From Phallus indusiatus (Eukaryota > Basidiomycota > Agaricomycetes > Phallales > Phallaceae), in contig JAQFWX010000025.1 of the NCBI GenBank assembly GCA_027605045.1, positions 434,001 through 498,000 of the forward strand: a DNA stretch of 64,000 nucleotides, given 5' to 3'. The notes below the pieces were generated by a model. The model saw only the letters and a list, made by a program, of their open reading frames with translations. It was not told the origin of the DNA and searched no databases. How positions within the stretch are numbered: the stretch's first letter is position 1; every line of letters begins with the position of its first letter. Shown one piece after another: positions 46,745-58,552 of this stretch. The translations under genes were made by a program, and so were the position numbers.

Positions 46745-49700
46745 TTAAAAAAAGTTTGATTCACTCTCTGTCAAAAGAGCCAGAATCGCATCGAAAACAG
46801 GATCCCCTTTACCGAATGCATCGAGTTTCCCACCTCCTAAAACTTCTTTCAACCGCGCATCCAACAATTGCCTGACATCACATGGTTCATTGATATAATT
46901 GTACATAGCAACTGACTATCGCTCACCTCAATTGATTTATTAAAACACCAATTCGAGGCCAGGCTTTCATCGAAAACCGAGCTCCGCCTTGAGCGCGTTT
47001 AATAGTGAGCCATCCAGTTATCTGGTTCACTTCTAGAGGACCGCCGAACAGTAAGACAGCATACAAGGGCACCTTTTTGTGTGGTCAGACTTAGCCGCTG
47101 CTATTTGAATAATGTACTCGCTTACTTCAGTCGCATCCCGCAGATACGGTTTGGTTGTTATGGTTTTCCGGAAGTAGCAAATAAATGGTTGCCTCCAGTC
47201 ATTCCGGTTAAACATTACAGAACTAGGATGCAAAAAACTCGTTGACCACGTGAGTCATCTATATCTGCATTGTCCAAGTCAAAGATTTTAAATTCCCGGG
47301 CTTCTTGTGCACGTTGGATCGTCCCGCTTTGAAGTTTATCAAACTTGATAGATGACGATGAAAGTGAAATTCGCGCAATTCCTGGGTACAGACCAGCCAT
47401 GACAATGGATTGCAACAATGCGGGGGACACTGCGGACGAAGCGGGTGAATTCACAAAAAGACCAGCTGAAAGAAGGGCTTCGCGCAAATCCTCCCGGAGG
47501 GAAGTAATATCTTTGACTGATACGAAGGAAATAAAATTCTTATAGAACCAATTAAATGGCAAGAATGCTAAAACATATTGTGTAACTTACGTTCTCACAA
47601 TAGGGTCGTAAACCTGAATCTTTCCCTTGAGTGAAGACCTTCATGCATTCATCATAGGCACTGACGTCGGTAAGTAGATCACTACTCATAGCCATAAATT
47701 TGTTACGTTTTCTATAGCTTATAGTTAGAAATTTTTGTATATGCACTGCGATACCTTTGCACTTTACCTTGTCGCTTCTTCGCGCTCTTCCATTGGAGAA
47801 ACAAATAGTGGTTTTGAAGAAAGGCACGCAGCGATTGTTAACATCGGTTCGAGACAACCGAAAAGAGCACCCAAAATAAGCATCTTGCCTAGGCGTAAGT
47901 CCACAGGTAACAATGCCTGCATTAAAAGCTATTTAGTCAACGGCCAATAGAAAAATTAGGAACTAACCAAAAGGCGGCCTAAACCAGTGATGGTGTCGTC
48001 GCTGATATCTATAGCCCCCAGTTCTTGCAAAACAGTCCATGCGCTATCCATTGCCGTAATCGAAGGCGGATCAATGGCTTTGTTCAAGAAGACCTGCGAA
48101 TCAAGATCAGAAACCAATTACTATATATAAAAATATGTGGTACTTTGACATCTTCAGTTTCTCTCGTCGCTTTGGCCGTCAAAAGTAATGATTCAAGTGG
48201 AGTTCGAAGGATCTCAGGGATTGGGAAATCGTCGAAGCGTTCCTCTTGCATCCTAGTATACAATTTGTAACATTCGCCTGATTGCGTTCTTCCGGCTCGA
48301 CCTCGTCGTTGACGAGCTGCGGCTTTGGAAATCCATCTTTCCGCCAACCGCGATAGCCGAGAATCCCCATCATAGGAGACTTCTTTTGCTTTCCCGATAT
48401 CAATGACATACACGACATCATCAATTGTTATTGAGGTCTAAATATCTTTGAATTTGAAATAACTATAGCAAATTGAATTGTAACTCACCTCCGCGACATT
48501 CGTGGCTACAATTATTTTTCTTTTAGTGTATCTTGTGAAGACCTTCTTTTGTTCATCGGAACTCAAATTCGCATGTAGGGGGAGTACTATAGCAGATGCA
48601 CCCAAAGCAGCCCGTAGTTCTGCTATACAATGCGTAATTTCTAATGTACCAGGCAAAAAGATCAAAATAGCGCCAGGATCTCTATTAGACGCAATAAAAG
48701 AAACAGTTGTCGCAATCAACTAAACAACAAAGGTGTTAATTTCATAATAACTTTGTTAAGGACGAAAATTACCTGATAATCAATACCTCCGGAACGCGTC
48801 AAAATTTCGAGGGTCCGGATATCAGAATTGTTCATACCCCGGGATTTGTATAAGTCCCTGAACGCTCGTAATTCGTCCTCCGTTTGCTTCTGCATTGATC
48901 GGTTTGTGGTGGTTTTAGAGTATGAAACAAGAGGAATAATATCTTCTAGGTAACTGATGTAGATCTTTAGAAAATAAAAAGGCAGAATATTATTTTTACT
49001 CGCATATCTTGAACAGGATATGTCCTTCCAGGAATTGTGATTAGTGCCGCCCCTTGGAAATAATTTAAGAAAACATTGTAATTAATTGTCGCCGACATGA
49101 GAACGATTTTCAGGTTTTTATTTCGTATGAGGAGATCTCGTAACTCCAACAATAAAAAGTCGCTGTCAAGAGAACGCTCATGAACCTATTTATATGAGAG
49201 GGTAAGGGGAGTGAAAGTAGTAGCTGTAAATTGGAACGTACTTCGTCGATAATCATTACATTTACTTTTCCCAGCCCATCTCCAGCAGTAAGCTGTCGAA
49301 GAGCAACTCCTGTAGTACAAAAAAGGAGTTTTGTTCGCCATGTTGAAATACTTTCGCCTCTGATACTGTAAGAAACCGAACCATCTTGTCCTCTTTCAGC
49401 TGATACGCGAGCAGCGACGGATATTGCGGCGATCCTCCTTGGTTGAGTGATCATGATCTGGACTTCGTTCAGCGGCAATGCCTCGGGCCGGTTTTCTCTG
49501 GCACTATCTATATAATAATCGAGAATATATTGCGGTATCTGAGTCGTTTTTCCGGAACCCGTCTCCCCAACACAGACAACCACCCTATTTTTCTTGAAGG
49601 ACTCGAGAAAACTGTTCTTCGCAGACCATGCAGGTAGCTTCTGTCGATCTTGGAAAAGGAGCTGGACATTCTGGTCCATTCGTGTTTTGTCAATTTGTTC

Positions 49701-51682
49701 GAGAATTTGTTTGTTCGTTCGTGTATCCTTGACAGGTTTAGAAGCTCTCCCTTTATTCGGTTGTGTCATCTCGAGCGTGGGCACTGAATCGGAGGTCGAC
49801 TCCCCATCCTCATTTGGTACTTTCTTCATATATACCAAGAAAGGTGCCATTACGATTGCAATATCAGGATTACCTCCTTTCTGAAGAAGTTCCCACATTT
49901 CCTCAAAAATATTCACAATTAAAAGCGCAAGGCCTTCGCCGGGCTCACGTTCCTGGACCGAGGAGGAGCTTAGAGACTTTGACAACAGGTGTAAGCGAAT
50001 ATACGGCGGGACACCGGATCCATTGTCTGACAGGTACATAGGGGGAAGAGTACTGGTCATAGGATACGGATGGTTAGCGGGTAAAAAGAAGTGCAATATG
50101 ACGGGCGTGTTGGGTATGGATATGACAACAGTAGTCCCTGCAATATTGGATGATGGTGCTCCTGTCACTGAATCCAAAATCTGAATATCCGGATAAACCG
50201 ATTCCAGTGCAGTGATTTCGGACTGCCGAAATGTGTCTCTTTCTTCTACATCGAAATCCTCGTGAATTTCGTGTGGAGAATTGTTTCCAGTAAGCAAGTG
50301 GATGAGTTCAGATAAGAGGCTTTCGAGGCTAATTGAGTCACCCATCCGAGCTCGGATCAATTCCTTTACGATATGTGAAGGAAATCCTGCTTTATTTACG
50401 AGAGTTTCAGTTATCCAACGATTTTTAAGAACATCACTTCCTTCAAACAGGAATTCAGTTTCACTGAATGCGAAACACAAGAAAAAACATACCAGCATGA
50501 ATGGATTGAATGAAGGAGTCTCCAGCCCCTTGAGCCAAGAAACGGGAAGGTAGATCACGTTCAGGTGTGGAGAGAAGAAGGTGCGAAATAGCTGCTTCAA
50601 GTTCATTAGGTGACGAATCGAGCAGAGAATGTGTCAACGGAGATGGTGAGCTGAGGGATGTCAATGTGCGAATAATTTGATCAGGGGTGAATTTGAGAGT
50701 GCTCAGCGACCGACGAAGATTCTCGTGAGATTCAGGCAAGAGTACTCTTCCTTCAGTCTGGGGATTGGATGGCAGGGCATAAGACTATAAAACAGGTTAT
50801 TCACACAACATCGGAATTAGCTTTAAAAAGACGAAGCACCTTTTTTACAGCATGCTCGAGTATATCTCTGAGCTTGGAACTCATTTTTATCTCGATGGCG
50901 CCCGTGAGGTTGCCACCTAGTGAATCCTTCTCGCGAGTATTGACAGAGCTAGATCCTTCCCGACGATTTGCAGCCGCCAATTGTCTCGCCTGCACTTCCT
51001 TCATAGCAACGAATGGATCGGGATTATACATCCATTTTTGATGCTCTGGAGCAGCCTTATGTTCTTGTTCTAATTGGGACCAATATTCTCTCGGACCTGG
51101 GGGAAGAACATAATTCAGCTGCATATTATTGCATGTCTACTAGGCGGAATCGAAGAATAATAAGTAAAATTAACGATTAGAGGCGAGACTGAGCATCTCA
51201 CACGATATAAAGCATATGTAGCTCCCCAGTGCCTTGCCTCCAACGCCGTTGGCATATAATATGGTGGATGGGGTTCAAGTCGTACAGTATCGAGATTCGA
51301 AGTTTTCTTGTTGCGACATCGCAATAAAACCACAAAAGAGTAACCTTTTTCATGACGGTTCTGTCGTACATATTCAGAATCCAATTCACTGCCAGTAGGT
51401 ATACTTACTACTATCACTTCCGGTTTTTCCCAGCCGTTTTTTTGACATCTAGAGTGTGTAAGCAAACAGGTAATTGTTATAATGTAATCTTCGATACCTT
51501 TCGTTCAAAAGACTAAGTGGGAATTTGGAACCTGGCGGGAAAAGCGGCTTTTCTTTGTCAGACTGGAGTTCAGGCTTTGTACTTGCTGAAGCTGGATTAG
51601 ATGTTGAGTGCGACGATTTCGACGAATTCCCTGCATTTCCCGATTTGACAATACCCCGGCCAGGTTTCTTCCCCGGGGGCAT
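46745..51682 (-). CDS. DEAH-box RNA helicase, DHX57/YLR419W type
   Basis: Large DExH helicase. Start MPPGKKPGRGIVKSGNAG at 51682; many exons; stop at 46745. Domain order: low-complexity N-terminus; a region with GWEKPEVIVVSIPTGSELD and ALEARHWGATYALYRV; a UBA-like helix set (ETLVNKAGFPSHIVKELIRA); an RWD domain (RQSEITALESVYPDIQILDS); then the helicase core with Walker A GETGSGKTTQIPQYIL, TQPRRIAA, the DEVH box in MIIDEV-HERS, SAT in IVLMSATINYN, TNVAE, and motif VI QRRGRAGRT. The C-terminus has HA2 and OB-fold parts (KFDKLQSGTIQRAQEAREF, FFHPSSVMFN, YAVLLFGGPLEVNQITGWL). The UBA plus RWD plus DEAH order matches human DHX57 and yeast YLR419W, whose exact role is poorly known; ribosome or translation-linked roles are suspected for relatives such as DHX29. 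Confidence 0.88.
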
Positions 51683-51862
51683 TGAAGGTGACGAGATGAA
51701 ACGTTTAAAAAAACGATAAGTATGAGTGTCTTATGTAACGCAACTAATTAGATCTGCCGCGGCTAATTCAAACCTGGTACTTGGGTACAACTTTGCAATA
51801 ATACATAGAAGATAATGCTTGTTATCCAAAATTAAGCACCTTATATTATAGCAGACGAATAT

Positions 51863-54498
51863 TCAGATTCCTAAACCCTTACGGTACTTAATAAAAGCAG
51901 CCAAGTTTACAACTATCCCATCCCCTCTACTACGTAAAGCCATTCCGCCAGGTTTTCTACGGTCAATTCCACGGATCAGTTTTCTAGTCGCAGGAAGTAT
52001 TTGTTCAAGTCTTGAAACCCAGCCATCATTTCTAAAGTTGATATCATATGGCATATTCTCATCCGAGTATATATCAATGATCGCTGAAACGGCTTGTAAG
52101 CTGGATTCAATCGTGGTGGGTGAGGGGGAAGTAATTCGTCCGTGCAAGTATTCTGCTATAGCCTGAAAAGCGGTAAGACTTTTTTCAAAAAAAAAAAGCA
52201 GAATAAACACGTACCCGGTTGCCATCTATGGCGTTCGGGAACTGAGCAAGACATTCCAGCGCTCCAATACACTTAACTCTGACAGCATCATCTGAACTGG
52301 CATCGCAGAATTCCATGATAATTTGTATTTGTTCGGGGTCAGGTGCCTAAATTCAATTATGCTGTCAGCAATGTCCGAGTAACGAGGATCTTGACTAACC
52401 ACATGCCGTCGACCGATTCTAGCTATCCCCCATAACACACCCATCGCAATCTCCCACATTTCCTTCTTTTTCACAAAACCTCCGGTAGTCGAAAATTTAC
52501 CGTCTGTTACAACTTTTCCAATTTGCGCCAGCGCTTTCCACACAGCGGTCCATATAACGTTGGCTTCTTGTCTGTCCGCATCCGTTAATCCGCCAGCCTG
52601 CGAAGCATCGTCATTTTCGTCGATGGCCAAGAACAGGTTGTTAAGACACTCCAATGCTCGAATATGTATTGAGCTTAGGAAGGCAGTTGTCGGAGGATGC
52701 GGCGAAGGTTCATGTGGTGCAGGAGGGAAAGAAAGTGTCGTAGGAGTGATAAGTTTTACAAGTGGAGAAGTTAAGATCGAAATTAGATTATTTGTCGAGT
52801 CTCTCGGCGCCGTTACCGTCTCATCTTCGGGTTCCTCAGGGACATCGTCGATATTGCCGTCCTCCATGTCGGCATCCTCTACATTCTCTAATTATAAATG
52901 TCAAATTAAAAACAAGATCTGCAGAAATGTCAAGTACTGGTACCTGTTACTTCGTCTTCTTTGAGATGTAAAAGCTCGTCCGGTAACTTGGCACAAATTC
53001 CTGTCAGTATTTCCAAAGTCAGATTGACAAGACGCAAAGTTTCTTCTATGCAGCCAAGCTCCTGTTCCGCCGGCAGCTTGTGATCTGACCGAGGAACATG
53101 CTGCAAAGACGGTTTTATTTTTCTAATATCAGTATCTGGCTAATTTGACTTCAGTTGCTTTGTTAAGTAAATAATGAGAGACATACCAATTGAGACAATA
53201 ATTGCGTAACCTTATCCGAGATGGCACACAAATCGTATGACAGCTGGGGCAGTAATCTGGGCATTATAACCGATTTCTCTAAGTCAATGCTTGAGGTAGG
53301 CATAATGGTGGGCAACGGGGCAATGTTTTTGAGGATTCCTAAACAATAATTACCACGTTATACATATCAGAGCAGTATAAAAAACATACCAGAGGCAAGA
53401 CATGATAATGTCGTCCACCGTATGGCTTTGATGTCATTACTACTAGTTGGGGCGGGGGGCTCAGTCTGAGCAATCTCAATGAGAATTGATATGCGGGTGG
53501 CATCATTGCGGAAGACTTCAATGGCAACATCATTGTCTTCTGTTAGTACATAAAGACACTGGGCTAGAAAGACGAAAATAATCCACCGACAAAACTCAGA
53601 CCAGGATTGAAACTCACCAGCAGCATTGACAGTAGACTGAGATAGTTTATCACGGGTGCTAAGAAAGGATATAAGAAAAGGTATTAGATCGAGTTCATTA
53701 ACTGCATTTAATGCTTTATTCGATGTTTCTCTAGAAACTTCGTCAATAAGAATAGTAAATAGATGTCCTCGAATTGACTGACGCCAGGCACCAAAAGATA
53801 GTAATAACATTTTCTGCAAAATCAGATACAAGTCGTTGATTGAGCTCCGACGTTGCTTTCGGATCGTCAATTAATTGCTGAACAGCAGCAGAAATCTTCA
53901 TACGCGTAAAAGGACGAAAAATCTCAGTCAGCGAGGGTTCAGATGAAGTAAAGTCAAACTCGTTTACTTTTGAGGGAAATAGTCGCAAAGGCGCAAGTAT
54001 ATTTTTGTTGTACATTTCTGCACAGATATCATGACCTCCATCAATGCATAAATTTCTGCGCTTTGTTGAGTATATTGACATACGATGCGCGCCAGGAAGC
54101 AAAGAAACGTGTCCTTGTACCGTACCGTAAAGCTCCAACTGCTTCCACGATGACCTCCTCAACAGCATCGGATAGACGGGTTATTAATTCTCCAACTATA
54201 TTTTTGCCTTGAAGAAGTCTTCGAGTTGCAGGGTCGTTATAGGTGAGAGTAGAGACAGCAGCACAAGCCCAGATACGTTCCGTAGCATCAATAGCCCCTA
54301 GCTACATAACAGCACGATGACTCCTTGGATCAAAACTAAACTCGGAATGTTCTAACGTACTTTTGAAATGATGGGAAGTAAAGCTTCCTGTTTGGAGGAC
54401 GAAGACGAGGCGACTGCTAGCCCTTGGGGAAGATGTGTATCCGGCACCCTGACAGGATTATGGCGGCGCATGGCCTTCTTTTTCTGAGCTTTACCCAT
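51863..54498 (-). CDS. SYO1: Symportin SYO1/HEATR3, uL5-uL18 import and assembly chaperone
   Basis: ARM/HEAT-repeat protein that co-imports ribosomal proteins uL5 (Rpl11) and uL18 (Rpl5) and helps build the 5S RNP. Start MGKAQKKKAMRRHNPVRVP at 54498; the basic N-terminus with NPVRVP is the hallmark of the family. Helical repeats follow: ERIWACAAVSTLTYNDPATR, VEEVIVEAVGALRNLCIDGG. A join of WCLA to ETSNKALNAV across an intron (gtcagt...tctag) restores the repeat. Next come LSQSTVNAAAQCLYVL and an acidic loop (EDEVTENVEDADMEDGNIDD). The end is KYRKGLGI. Seven or more introns keep the frame. The family is single copy in most fungi. Confidence 0.85.
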
Positions 54499-55044
54499 TA
54501 TTCTAGATAGTGATGGTGAAGCACAAAATGTGCCAACGGTTGGCAGTTTTTTGACTGGATATCCAGCAGAAAATGTAAATATATGTCACGCCCGGTCACA
54601 AGAAACTAGCTTTCTTTTCTGGCGCTATACCGCCGAAATAAAAAAAAATCGACATACATGACGTGAAGTTATTTCATTAAGCTCATGTATCGGGTCTGAA
54701 TAAAAAACGAATTCGGAAGGGGAAAAATAAAGAGAAGGATTATTACGGGATAAAAGAAAGGTGAGCAAAGGAGATAAAGAAAAGAATCTAACAAAAAAAT
54801 GGCGAGAGAAAAGGATTGGAATGAGTGATATATGGTTGAGATGCAGATGGTATAGTGATGCGTGTTAATAGTTTGACAATGAGAATGCGAAAAAAAAATG
54901 CCACAGAAATCGGGTTCGATATAATTCGAAAGAGAAGGAAACTATAGTTAGTTTAGTTGGGTTAGTGTTTGAAAGAAGAAAAAGAATGCAGATATGCTTT
55001 AGTGACGCCTAACATAGTTTAGGTCGATATAATTTCAAGATAAT
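54499..55044. other. SYO1 promoter / PUF 3' region
   Basis: About 550 bases, very A-rich on the plus strand (runs of A and GAAA from 54640 to 54980). It holds the SYO1 promoter and the 3' end of the PUF transcript. No gene is seen. The A/G-rich block could be a T/C-rich leader or terminator on the transcribed minus strand. Confidence 0.4.
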
Positions 55045-58000
55045 TCAGTAACCATAATAAGCACGCATCCTGTCGCTGAAAAAAACACTTCACTTCAGCT
55101 GACTCACAAGTCTTCCCATCAGGGACTTACAATAGCCATATTACTTTCGAGCCGACGCGGCTACCTCTAAGTGTAACAACATGTCCACGTATAGCTTCAT
55201 AAAGCGCGCTGCGCTGTTCTTTATTAACCTTGAAGACAAGATCCATTCAGACGACAATATTAAGCTTATGGAAGAGGAAAAAACTTACGTTAGGTAAGAT
55301 AGTCCCCACCAGTTGACTTCCAATCGGGGAGAGTGAGATGTCTACCAAAGATGCACGACGTCCACTACGAAAAAGATAGCAGAGTAAGTCAACTGCGAAT
55401 GAATCAACGGGATCACTAACCCTTTCGGAGGTTCGCAGAGTCGAGACACAACTTTATCCAATACCTCTGGACCTCCCTCTTTCAGTGCCTTGAGAACACA
55501 CTTGATGCTTTGTTCGTGAGAAGCATATTGGCTGAGACCTTTGATGAGGTTATCAACAGCTCTAGCACGATGATGGGAGGACCCATGTTCCAGTACTAGA
55601 ATTGGGGGTCAGAATATACTATTGCGACTGAATGGAAAGACTGACGATGCAAAATACAGAAATTGCCCCAGGCATTCGTGACGACCTCTGAAAAAGCTTC
55701 CTCGTCGAGCAATTCACCGATGATAAGCTCCTTATCGATCTCTTCACATTGTTCAAACGCAGTCTGTACAACGAGAGAGCCGGTTTCATGGCAAGCCAAG
55801 GAAGCCCATTTTCCGGCCAAAGATTTGTTGACACTACGGGCGAACGGGTCAATTTCTGTCAGGGAAGTAGGAAGAAAAGAATCTTACTAGGCAAAAATAG
55901 GTGGAGCGGGAGGAGTCCAAGTAAGCTCCATGATTTTACTCCATACATGCGCAGAATGCTTGTTCAACAAAGTAGATGAAGGATCACCAAGCAAAAGTTC
56001 TGAAACAATGAGCAACTTTGTATTCCTTCAATAACAGCGCTTCGATATTCGAATCAGAGAAAGTCTTCACCCTAATTTCCTCTTCGCAATCCAAAGCTTT
56101 TTGCAAGACGTGTGTCCCATAGCAATTAGTAGCCAACTCGACGACATGGCCTCTAAACAAGCAAAAGTAATTAGTACGCGGCAATTTGGTATGTCTTTTA
56201 GTCTTTACTAACTTCATGCACTGAACGATTTTCATCCTATCAGATAGCTCGCAAGGAGGCTCCAAGCAGCGCTGAACTGCCCAGTTGCCGAATCGGTTAG
56301 TCTGTAAAGTTTCAATGATTGAGAAATGAAGTTGTGTTTTGATCCTTGAAAGGCGTACCATCATTTCCACACCCTTCTGACTGACAGCATCGACAATTTT
56401 CTTTCTTTCAGCAGTGTCTGCGATCTTGAGTTTTTGTTGGAGAAAGATAGATGCTTGTTGATCAGATGATTTGATGATACGAGTAACAAAATGCGAGTAC
56501 GGTGGCACAGCAGTAGGTGATAATAAATGCAGGAAATTGATAGGCTTGAAAGGTTGTCAGCAACAATATGCATGAAAGCAGAGCCCTTTGGAGCCAAAAG
56601 AACAAGAAAAAAAAAGTCACCTCATTTGATTGTTTTTCCGAAGATGGCGAATTGTTCGAAGTTTCAGGAGGCGAGGAGTTACGATAACCAGAAGAAGATT
56701 GAGTGGAGTGCTCTTCTACCGGGCGTTGCTTTTCACGATTCCTGTTAAGACCCGATATTGCCAGATTACGGAGCATATCACGCGTCATGAAATCTGGATC
56801 CGGTGCATTGGTTCCAGATCCACGAGAAGAGGCATGAGGTGACGTCTGGCGCTGTTGCAATTGAATAGGAGGATCAAAGGTGGGTTGGGTGGGGAAAGGA
56901 GAGATGGTTTTGGTTTCGACCTGGGCCGATGTAAAAGCCGTATTATTCAAAGTCCCATGGATGGAGTCCGACTGGCGACGCTGAGACATTGGGGTGCATA
57001 AAGGGACATGGTAATTGTAGTCTAAAGAAGGTGTAATAGATTGGGGCCAAATGAGATTATCAGACAAACCGCCGCCCTGACGGCGGGATAATTTGGAAAA
57101 GTCCTCGTGTGTACCAGAATCATCGAGAAAACGAGTGGAACCCATGCCAGCGTTATCAAACGGATTGAAGATTCCTTGATAAGGAGTTACGGATGCCTGA
57201 GAAGTAGCATATATAGAAGATGAAGACGTAGAATCGTTTAGAGAATATGAATTAGGAAAGAGACCGTTAGAAGGGGTGATAGAAGAATGAGGTGAAAGGT
57301 CATAGACAGAAGTAGAAAAGCGAGGAACTGATGAATAGGTCTTGATCGTCGATTGTTCGTGTGGTTGCTTCGCGAGCCCGGGTAGGCCATGTAAACTCCC
57401 CTGTACAGAGGTGTGACCGTCGAAGGCGAACGGGGCGCCAGTTTTTATGGTATTCGACCTGTTGCGAAGCTGACCAGGTAGGAAATCCGGCATTTGAGGG
57501 AGTCTATGCGTTAAAGGGGACGTGTCGGAAGGGGTCTGGAGCATGTCGATCACACCGGGGGAAGAAGCGTTAGACGAGGCGGACGGTGACTCCGAGAAAG
57601 CAGCCTGGTTGGCCCTGCTGTTGCCGCTTCTTTTGATGTTGCTGGTGGTGTAAGGAGGCAACGACTCGGATGGCAACATTGGAGAAAACTCAAGTGTCCT
57701 CAGCAATTGTCCGACAGCAAACTATGTAAATGGGATGAGTAATGAAAGACACCTGATACTCGGCGTGACGCACCGCAGAGTTGTTGTCAGAAGAGTCTCT
57801 GGTCTCTGGCAACGTGTGCTGTTTTGTTGCAAATCTGTTTCTCCTATCGCCAACGGCACCGACGCCATCTTTGGCCTGGACGTAATTGGGAGGATTTCTT
57901 AGATCATTAGACATTACAGGTCCGAATACGTCGAATGGACGGCAACTTGAATATCTATCGTCAAGCAAGGGAAAAGACGAGTGCAGGCCGAGATTCTTTG

Positions 58001-58205
58001 TCGTCGTGAGACTGTCGTTATGAAAATCGGATGTAACTGTGGGCATGCACGACCAGGAGGAGTACGGAGACGAGACCGGCTTTTTGTGCGGATTCGACGA
58101 CCAAATGTCGGTGCTGGAGTCAGAATGAACGATGGACGACTGAGAATACAATGGATTATATGACATGTGAGGGGACGAGACACCCGTTGCCCGCGGCGGT
58201 GGCAA
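55045..58205 (-). CDS. Pumilio-family (PUF) RNA-binding protein
   Basis: Binds specific 3'-UTR sequences to control mRNA decay or translation. Start MPPPRATGVSSPHMSYN at 58205. The first 550 residues or so are disordered, rich in Ser, Pro, Asn and Gln. PUF repeats follow: SHFVTRIIKSSDQQ, FSIIETLQTNRFGNWAVQRC, RGHVVELATNCYGTHVLQKA, WASLACHETGSLVVQTAFEQ, SEVVTNAWGNFCI, LVDISLSPIGSQLVGTILPN, and EAIRGHVVTLRGSRVGSKVI. The N-W-A-V-Q, Y-G-T-H-V-L-Q and G-S-L-V-V-Q triplets are the base-recognising helices. After the last intron the protein ends WLFDRMRAYYGY at 55045. Some repeats diverge (GSKVI, GSQLV), so specificity cannot be predicted safely. The overall pattern is like uncharacterised PUF proteins of basidiomycetes rather than the Jsn1/Puf2 type with an RRM. 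Confidence 0.85.
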
Positions 58206-58552
58206 GGCACGACGAAGCGAGGAAGGAAGGAAAGGATCGAGGCTGGTAAGGAAAGGGTCAAGTTCCTTCTACGTCCGCTTTATAGACGCGTCCCTCGCGC
58301 GTTTCTTAGTCAGCAGATTCCAATCACTGCACCTCCTCTCCCAAATGGATCACAGAATAACTTTAGCATGCATCGATAATCGCTGTGTATTATTAAAGAA
58401 TAAAATGAGAGAAAACGTGGCGTGGCAATAAACTTCGAGGTTGAGCCCAAAGTAAAGCAACAAACAAACAAAAATATAGAAAACAACAACAAAAAAATAA
58501 AATGGCAATAATGATAGTTGAAAATCATCATCGTATACTTCTGTAAAGATAA
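58206..58552. other. PUF promoter / ABZ1 3' region
   Basis: About 350 bases between PABA synthase and PUF, both on the minus strand. ACGCGT lies at about 58285, roughly 80 bases upstream of the PUF start. The left half is A-rich. No gene is seen. Confidence 0.4.

Noticed and set aside
53730..53790. Apparent frameshift in SYO1 after FWCLA
   Set aside because: An intron gtcagt...tttctag joins WCLA to ETSNKALNAV, restoring a normal repeat.
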